Source of the DNA: Butyrivibrio sp. NC2002
GTDB lineage: Bacteria > Bacillota > Clostridia > Lachnospirales > Lachnospiraceae
Reading direction: 5' to 3'
DNA: 64,000 bases
NCBI RefSeq assembly: GCF_000702265.1
Contig: NZ_JNKZ01000004.1
Span: forward strand, 496,001 to 560,000
A program made the position numbers and the translations under genes. Below, in pieces: positions 59,528-64,000 of this stretch. The notes under the pieces were generated by a model. That model made no database searches. It was not told the DNA's origin and saw only the letters and a list, made by a program, of their open reading frames with translations. How positions within the stretch are numbered: position 1 is the first letter of the stretch; each line of letters begins with the position of its first letter.

Positions 59528-60514
59528 TTAATATTGCGCTAATCTGGCGCTTATTTCCTCTTTGTACCTGTTTCTTACATCATCAGGTCCCATTATCTTT
59601 ACGTTTGTTCCAAGTCCGAATATCCAGCCAAAGAACTGATCGCTTAGAGCAACTTCAACTCTCGTTTCATACCATCCGTCTTCCGAAGATTTTTTGATAA
59701 CGGCATCTTTTCCGAACCTGTCCAGAATAACACCTACCATCTCCTCTTTAAAGCCGATATTGACTACCTGTTCGTTTCCGTTAAACATACCAAAATTTTT
59801 CTTGGTATAACCGGCAAGGTCTATTTTATCAAATACCTTCTTGCCTTCTCGCTTTTCATCGATAAGTTTTATGAACTTCATCTTATCTACGCGGTAGTGC
59901 TTAATAATTTCAGCCTCTGAATCATAGGCAATAAGGTAATAATTTTCATCATCCCATGTAAGTGCCCAGGGACTTACCTTGTATAAATGTTTCTGCCTAG
60001 GGACCATTTCCTTATGAATGTTCCACTGCATGTACTCGAACTCAATCTTAGAGTTACTCATGATCGCATTATGTAAGTCGTTGACAATGTAATATATACT
60101 TTCATTCATTGTCTTTATCCTGCCCTGAACAACGACCTGTCTGTTCAGAGTTGCAGCTTCATATACGCTTACAAGACTTGTCAGCTTTTTTATCAGTTCC
60201 CTGGACTTTTTCTCCGTAATAAACTTGGATGACTGAATTGCATCTACAAGGAGCTGAAGTTCTGCTATCTCGAATTTCTTCGAGCCGACGTGATAGCCAT
60301 AGCTTCTGCCAACAGACTCACCTATGACATCTATTCCCAAAACCTGAAGCGCTTCCATATCGTTGTACAGGCTTTTCCTATCCGCAGTTATGTCATTTTC
60401 CGCCAAAAGCTGTTGTATCTGCGGCATGGTAAGATAGTGGTCATCATCTGTTTTTTCTACCATTATCTTTGCCAGGTAATACAATTTTAGTTTTTGATTT
60501 GTTCCTTTAGGCAT
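59528..60514 (-). CDS. WYL-domain transcriptional regulator
   Basis: A 328-residue regulator with an N-terminal DeoR-like winged helix (MPQIQQLLAENDITADRKSLYNDM, given here as MPQIQQLLAENDITADRKSL). A WYL domain follows at about 150-230 (KVSPWALTWDDENYYLIAYD) and then a WCX-type C-terminal domain. WYL proteins sense nucleotide-like or nucleic-acid ligands in phage defence and DNA damage settings, but no defence genes adjoin here. RBS GGAG. Lies 16 nt upstream of the rlmI-like gene, so may be in the same operon. Confidence 0.9.
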   Translation of the reverse strand: MPKGTNQKLKLYYLAKIMVEKTDDDHYLTMPQIQQLLAENDITADRKSLYNDMEALQVLGIDVIGESVGRSYGYHVGSKKFEIAELQLLVDAIQSSKFITEKKSRELIKKLTSLVSVYEAATLNRQVVVQGRIKTMNESIYYIVNDLHNAIMSNSKIEFEYMQWNIHKEMVPRQKHLYKVSPWALTWDDENYYLIAYDSEAEIIKHYRVDKMKFIKLIDEKREGKKVFDKIDLAGYTKKNFGMFNGNEQVVNIGFKEEMVGVILDRFGKDAVIKKSSEDGWYETRVEVALSDQFFGWIFGLGTNVKIMGPDDVRNRYKEEISARLAQY

Positions 60515-60705
60515 GATTTTTCTCCGTTACCTGTATGTATTATGTTTTTCCCGACAATACTATCTTCGTATACTTTCTCCAAATTTGCAAACCTTTATAT
60601 TAGTGTCAGCTCCTGCCACCGGCTAAGATAAATACTATGCGCGGATACTCATCTATCTGCTATGAAAACATATTATATTTTGATAAAATATAGTTGCTTT
60701 TAAGA

Positions 60706-60831
60706 CTTCTTGCAGGCAAAGATGAAAAAGTCCGCAAGAATCCTGCCTTAAAGAGTCATAAGGAATCCACCGCAAGCGGTACCCCCTTATGACCAAGTAT
60801 GCAGGACATGCCCTTTACTTTGCGAGGACCT
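60706..60831 (-). repeat. Interspersed structured repeat, copy 2
   Basis: On the minus strand AGGTCCTCGCAAAG (60818-60831), GTCCTGCATACTTGG (60793-60807) and TTCTTGC blocks (60706-60740 region) follow in the same order and similar spacing as at 38974-39035. In between it carries an extra nested hairpin. The outer stem is GTCATAAGG (60755-60763) with CCTTATGAC (60785-60793), the inner stem ACCGC-AA-GCGGT (60769-60780). TTCTTGC...GCAAGAA forms a further pair. No ORF. It lies 31 nt before the DUF4349 gene. Confidence 0.65.
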
Positions 60832-60861
60832 GGTCCAATATGTTTTTTGTTGGAGGTAATA

Positions 60862-61938
60862 ATGAAAAGAAATATTACTAACTTTATTAAAGTCACAGCA
60901 ATCACCTGTGCACTTTCTTTGGGCATCTTAGGATGCGGAGGTTCTGACGGAGCCGCTTCTTATGATAGTGCAGGCAGCATGGATTATGCTGCGGAGGACT
61001 ATTATGACAGTTACAATGAGGAAGCTGTAACTGAAAGCGGCGTGTCTGAGGACTCTTCAACTGAAGCTCCGGAAGTTAAAAAATCCAATCGCAAGCTCAT
61101 CACAAATATGTCTATGTCGATCGAGACAAAAGAATTCGACAAGATATTGTCTTTTCTTGAATCAAGGACAGAAGCTCTCGGAGGCTATGTTGAATCGATG
61201 TCAATTGATTCCAGGTACTCTGACGACAGAAGATACGGCTCACTGACGCTTCGCATCCCCGAGGAAAATCTTGATAGCTTCGTTAATGAAGTATCCGAAA
61301 AAAGCAATATTACATCTCAAAGTAAAAACGTTACTGATGTAACTCTTTCTTATGCCGATCTTGAGAGCCACAAAAATGCTTTGCGCGCAGAAGAACAACA
61401 GCTCCTTACTCTTATGCAGCAGGCTACAACCATTGAGGAAATAATGGCGGTTCAGGAGAAGCTGACCGATGTCCGCTACCAGATCGAATCAATGGAGTCT
61501 CAGCTTAGGACATACGATAATCAGATAACCTACAGCACTTTAACTGTGAGTGTTGAAGAGGTTGAAGTATTTACTCCTGAAGCAAAGCAGACCTTTATGG
61601 ACGAAGCAAAGCAGGGATTTGTCGAAAATGTCGCCCTTATAATATCTGTATTTAGAACAATTGCACTGCTTATCATAACTCATATTCCTACGCTCATACT
61701 TATTCTTATCATCGCAGGAATTGCAATCCTTCTGGTAAGAGCAGCTGATAAGCGCCACAAAAAAAGAATGCAAAACAGAGGCCCCAGCAATATGAATCCA
61801 TATCCTCAGCAGGTTCCTCTTAATCAGGCTTCATATATGCCAAACGGCACTACCTATCAGCAAACACCTCCCGGAAATGCTGCAGGTACAGCTGCTCCCG
61901 CAAATCCTTTGAATGGAAATAATGGAGAAAATAAATAA
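60862..61938 (+). CDS. DUF4349 lipoprotein
   Basis: A 358-residue membrane lipoprotein (lipobox GILGC, Cys about residue 25). An acidic Ser/Tyr/Asp spacer is followed by the DUF4349 domain (RKLITNMSMSIETKEFDKIL, then GGYVESMSIDSRYSDDRRYG, LTLRIPEENLDSFV). A coiled coil at about 165-225 (LTLMQQATTIEEIMAVQEKL) and a C-terminal membrane helix near 280 come next. The tail is basic then Pro/Asn/Gln rich. Family function unknown. The ATG follows TTGGAGGTAATA. Ends in a strong terminator. Confidence 0.88.
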   Translation: MKRNITNFIKVTAITCALSLGILGCGGSDGAASYDSAGSMDYAAEDYYDSYNEEAVTESGVSEDSSTEAPEVKKSNRKLITNMSMSIETKEFDKILSFLESRTEALGGYVESMSIDSRYSDDRRYGSLTLRIPEENLDSFVNEVSEKSNITSQSKNVTDVTLSYADLESHKNALRAEEQQLLTLMQQATTIEEIMAVQEKLTDVRYQIESMESQLRTYDNQITYSTLTVSVEEVEVFTPEAKQTFMDEAKQGFVENVALIISVFRTIALLIITHIPTLILILIIAGIAILLVRAADKRHKKRMQNRGPSNMNPYPQQVPLNQASYMPNGTTYQQTPPGNAAGTAAPANPLNGNNGENK

Positions 61939-61947
61939 GAATTAATG

Positions 61948-61998
61948 AAAGCCGCTCTTACTTGCTTTTGATAAAACAAATAAGGGCGGCTTTTTTCT
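61948..61998 (+). terminator. Terminator of the DUF4349 gene
   Basis: Stem AAAGCCGCTCTTA (61948-61960) with 61981-61993 (one mismatch), a 20-nt loop and TTTTTT. It probably also serves the convergent NSS gene. Confidence 0.88.
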
Positions 61999-62020
61999 GC
62001 TTTTTTATAAGCGCAATGAA

Positions 62021-63385
62021 TTACATGTGGATAATATTAAGTACGTTTAGTATTGAGCTGATAAGGATTATCACTATAAATACAGGTGCTATATATTTTA
62101 TCATGAATTTAAAAATCTTCTTCCTGCGGAATGGATGTCCGTTAAGCTCAACCTCTTCCTCAAGTTTTTCAACTGTCATATATTTAGTCACAAGGAAGCA
62201 GATTGCAAGTGCTGCAATAGGCATCATGATTGAGTTTGTAAGGAAATCAAAAAAGTCGAGGAACTGCATTCCAAGGATCCTTACATTAGCAAGCGGACCG
62301 TTTCCTAGTGAAGAGAGGCTTCCAAGGAAGATCATAATAACGCCCATAAATACAGTTGCTCTTCTTCTGCTCCACTTGAATTCATCAGTAAAAGTTGATA
62401 CCGCACTTTCTGTCAGCGCGATGGCACTTGTCACAGCAGCAAAAAGAACCAGTGCAAAGAATAATACACCTATTACTCTTCCAATTCCTATGCTTGCAAA
62501 AATCTTGGGCATCGTAATAAACATTAGTGATGGTCCCTGATTAAGCATTTTTCCGTCACCATCTGAGAATGCGAATACAGCAGGGATTATCATAAGGCTC
62601 GCAAGTATAGCGATAGCAGTATCAAATATCTCAACCTGCTTTGTGGATTCATCTATACTTACTTCCTTTTTTACATAAGAACCGAATGTTATAAGTATAC
62701 CCATCGCAATTGAAAGCGAATAAAACATCTGACCCATGGCGGTAACTACTGTCATAAATGAAAAATGCTTCACATCAGGAATAAACAGATATTTTACACC
62801 CTCAAGCGCACCGGGTCTTGTTACTGTGTACACGCAGATAATAAGTGCAAGTACAACAAGTATCGGCATCATTATCTTGGATACTCTCTCGATTCCGTTT
62901 CTTACACCCATGAAAATAACACTAAGCACAAGAAGCGAAAAAATGATAAACCATATCTCTGACCTTACTCCATCTGTAATAAAGCCTGTAAAAAAGTCTT
63001 CACCTGCAACAACCTGCGCGCTTGATACAATATAAGCATACAGGTATTTGCAAACCCAGCCTCCTATAACAGAATAATAAGGAACAATAAGAATTGGTAT
63101 TATCGCATTGATCCAGCCACCTGCGTGCATGAGCTTATTGTCTGAAAGTGCCTCAAATGCACCTACAGGACTCCTTTTAGTGGAACGACCGATCGCGGTT
63201 TCTGCAATGATCATCGTATAACCAAAAGTAACTGCAAGAATAATATAGACAAGAAGGAATATTCCTCCTCCATACTTTGCACAAAGATATGGAAATCTCC
63301 ATATATTACCAAGTCCTACGGATGCTCCGGCTGCTGAAAGGACGAATCCGATCTTTCCGGAAAATGAACTTCTTTTCTCTTTCAA
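62021..63385 (-). CDS. Sodium-dependent transporter, NSS (SNF) family, second copy
   Basis: A symporter of 455 residues with about 12 helices. The helix-1 sodium site is VLSAAGASVGLGNIWRFPYL, helix 6 FYSLSIAMGILITFGSYV. It is only distantly like the copy at 45256-46626, so the two probably carry different amino acids. The long frame begins with TTG at 63400 inside the RBS. A TTG at 63383-63385, 8 nt after TTGGAGG, gives MKEKRSSFSGKIGF and is preferred. Confidence 0.92.
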   Translation of the reverse strand: MKEKRSSFSGKIGFVLSAAGASVGLGNIWRFPYLCAKYGGGIFLLVYIILAVTFGYTMIIAETAIGRSTKRSPVGAFEALSDNKLMHAGGWINAIIPILIVPYYSVIGGWVCKYLYAYIVSSAQVVAGEDFFTGFITDGVRSEIWFIIFSLLVLSVIFMGVRNGIERVSKIMMPILVVLALIICVYTVTRPGALEGVKYLFIPDVKHFSFMTVVTAMGQMFYSLSIAMGILITFGSYVKKEVSIDESTKQVEIFDTAIAILASLMIIPAVFAFSDGDGKMLNQGPSLMFITMPKIFASIGIGRVIGVLFFALVLFAAVTSAIALTESAVSTFTDEFKWSRRRATVFMGVIMIFLGSLSSLGNGPLANVRILGMQFLDFFDFLTNSIMMPIAALAICFLVTKYMTVEKLEEEVELNGHPFRRKKIFKFMIKYIAPVFIVIILISSILNVLNIIHM

Positions 63386-63535
63386 AATACTGACCTCCAA
63401 ATAAAAATACGCTTGAATTATATCAGATTTTTATACAGTATGGTCTTAATTTTTGTTTTACATTAAAATGTTGTACAGATTCTTGTTTTTTCAAAAAATA
63501 CGGGAATATAGAGAAATGTGAAAAAGGACAGATCT

Positions 63536-63781
63536 ATGCATTATACTTATATCGTTAAATGCGCAGATAACACACTATACTGCGGATACACCAACAATCT
63601 GGAAAAAAGAATAGCAGACCACAATGCAGGAAAAGGCGCAAAATACACAAAGTCCCGTCTTCCTGTTACCCTGGTCTATCATGAAGAATTTGAAACAAAA
63701 GAGCAGGCAATGAGCCGTGAATGGCACATAAAGCAGCTTAGCAGAAAGGCAAAGCTTTCCCTTATCCAAGGAAAGTCTTGA
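63536..63781 (+). CDS. GIY-YIG nuclease domain protein (UPF0213/YhbQ-like)
   Basis: An 81-residue single-domain GIY-YIG protein. The motif appears as [24 protein letters not shown] (given as [17 protein letters not shown]), with the Arg in EKRIADHN and a basic C-terminal helix. Short stand-alone proteins like this belong to the YhbQ/UPF0213 group linked to DNA repair, without settled function. The ATG at 63536 follows AAAGGAC. A GTG at 63518 overlaps that RBS. Confidence 0.9.
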   Translation: MHYTYIVKCADNTLYCGYTNNLEKRIADHNAGKGAKYTKSRLPVTLVYHEEFETKEQAMSREWHIKQLSRKAKLSLIQGKS

Positions 63782-63838
63782 CATCACATCAGCCTTATTG
63801 TAATATACAATTTGCTGTTAATTATTTCTATTAGTTAA

Positions 63839-63912
63839 CGGGGCGTGGCTCAGTTTGGTAGAGCGCGGCGTTCGGGACGCCGAGGTCGCAGGTTCGAATC
63901 CTGTCGCCCCGA
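63839..63912 (+). tRNA. tRNA-Pro (anticodon CGG)
   Basis: A 74-nt cloverleaf. Acceptor CGGGGCG (63839-63845) pairs with CGCCCCG (63905-63911), discriminator A. The anticodon stem CGGCG/CGCCG holds loop TTCGGGA, giving anticodon CGG. C1-G72 is the bacterial tRNA-Pro signature. CCA not encoded. A T-run (63913-63919) follows at once, so the tRNA acceptor stem may help termination. Confidence 0.95.
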
Positions 63913-63969
63913 TTTTTTTATGCCTTTTTCTAACTTTTTCCATTTTTCCCAAGTTTAACTGAATGCGAA

Positions 63970-63997
63970 TACTTGATGAAGAAGAAAGCATCAAGTA
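63970..63997. terminator. Hairpin at the right edge
   Basis: Arms TACTTGATG (63970-63978) and its inverse (63989-63997) with a 10-nt loop. It is cut by the window end, so whether a T-run follows on the plus strand cannot be seen. Confidence 0.4.
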
Positions 63998-64000
63998 CGG

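Overview
The window looks like a chromosomal segment of a Firmicute of the Lachnospiraceae, probably close to Butyrivibrio or Pseudobutyrivibrio. This is inferred from moderate GC, strong AGGAGG ribosome binding sites, the Firmicute-type PyrD/PyrK pair, an Ile T-box, YtrA-type GntR/ABC and BMP/Nup transport operons, and a flagellar sigma-28 promoter. No database search was possible. No phage, transposase, integrase, CRISPR array or rRNA operon is visible. The window is mostly housekeeping genes, with an accessory-looking patch at about 38.1-45.2 kb.

Layout. At 0.1-1.4 kb a methyltransferase and a small unknown protein follow a leader with four equally built inverted-repeat modules. From 1.9 to 9.5 kb, on the minus strand, lie guaA, dgt, an NlpC/P60 wall hydrolase, asnS and a trigger-factor-like lipoprotein. 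From 9.7 to 12.5 kb are a membrane protein, a protein behind a sigma-28-type promoter, ispE and a DUF1934 protein. From 12.5 to 15.7 kb is the pyrC-pyrK-pyrD pyrimidine operon. From 15.8 to 19.4 kb are plsC, ddl and a membrane-anchored murF. From 19.4 to 26.6 kb are an alpha/beta hydrolase, a divergent GH9-like lipoprotein, a YbhJ-type hydratase and glycogen phosphorylase. From 26.7 to 32.7 kb is a nucleoside uptake operon (BMP lipoprotein, ATPase, two permeases) followed by deoC. From 32.8 to 38.1 kb are surE, ileS with a complete T-box leader, and a SpoU rRNA methyltransferase.

The patch at 38.1-45.2 kb is bounded by two identical, convergent tRNA-Gly(GCC) genes that form a 93-bp perfect inverted repeat. 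It holds a gene remnant, an interspersed structured repeat, a 169-bp palindrome-rich tandem repeat, two methyltransferase genes (one fused to a MerR regulator), a membrane glycosyltransferase, a NUDIX hydrolase and an HD protein.

From 45.2 to 52.1 kb are an NSS transporter, cysK, metY and a LysR regulator, a second gene remnant and a DUF6020-like membrane protein. From 52.1 to 55.6 kb is a GntR-ABC ATPase-ABC permease operon with a perfect operator directly after the -10 box. From 55.8 to 60.5 kb are an M32 carboxypeptidase, a NudC-like hydrolase, an RlmI-like methyltransferase and a WYL regulator. From 60.7 to 63.9 kb are another copy of the interspersed repeat, a DUF4349 lipoprotein, a second NSS transporter, a GIY-YIG protein and tRNA-Pro(CGG).

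The best candidates for undescribed biology are the four-module leader at 1.47-1.73 kb, the tRNA-flanked segment with its two repeat families, and the sigma-28-controlled protein at 10.3 kb.
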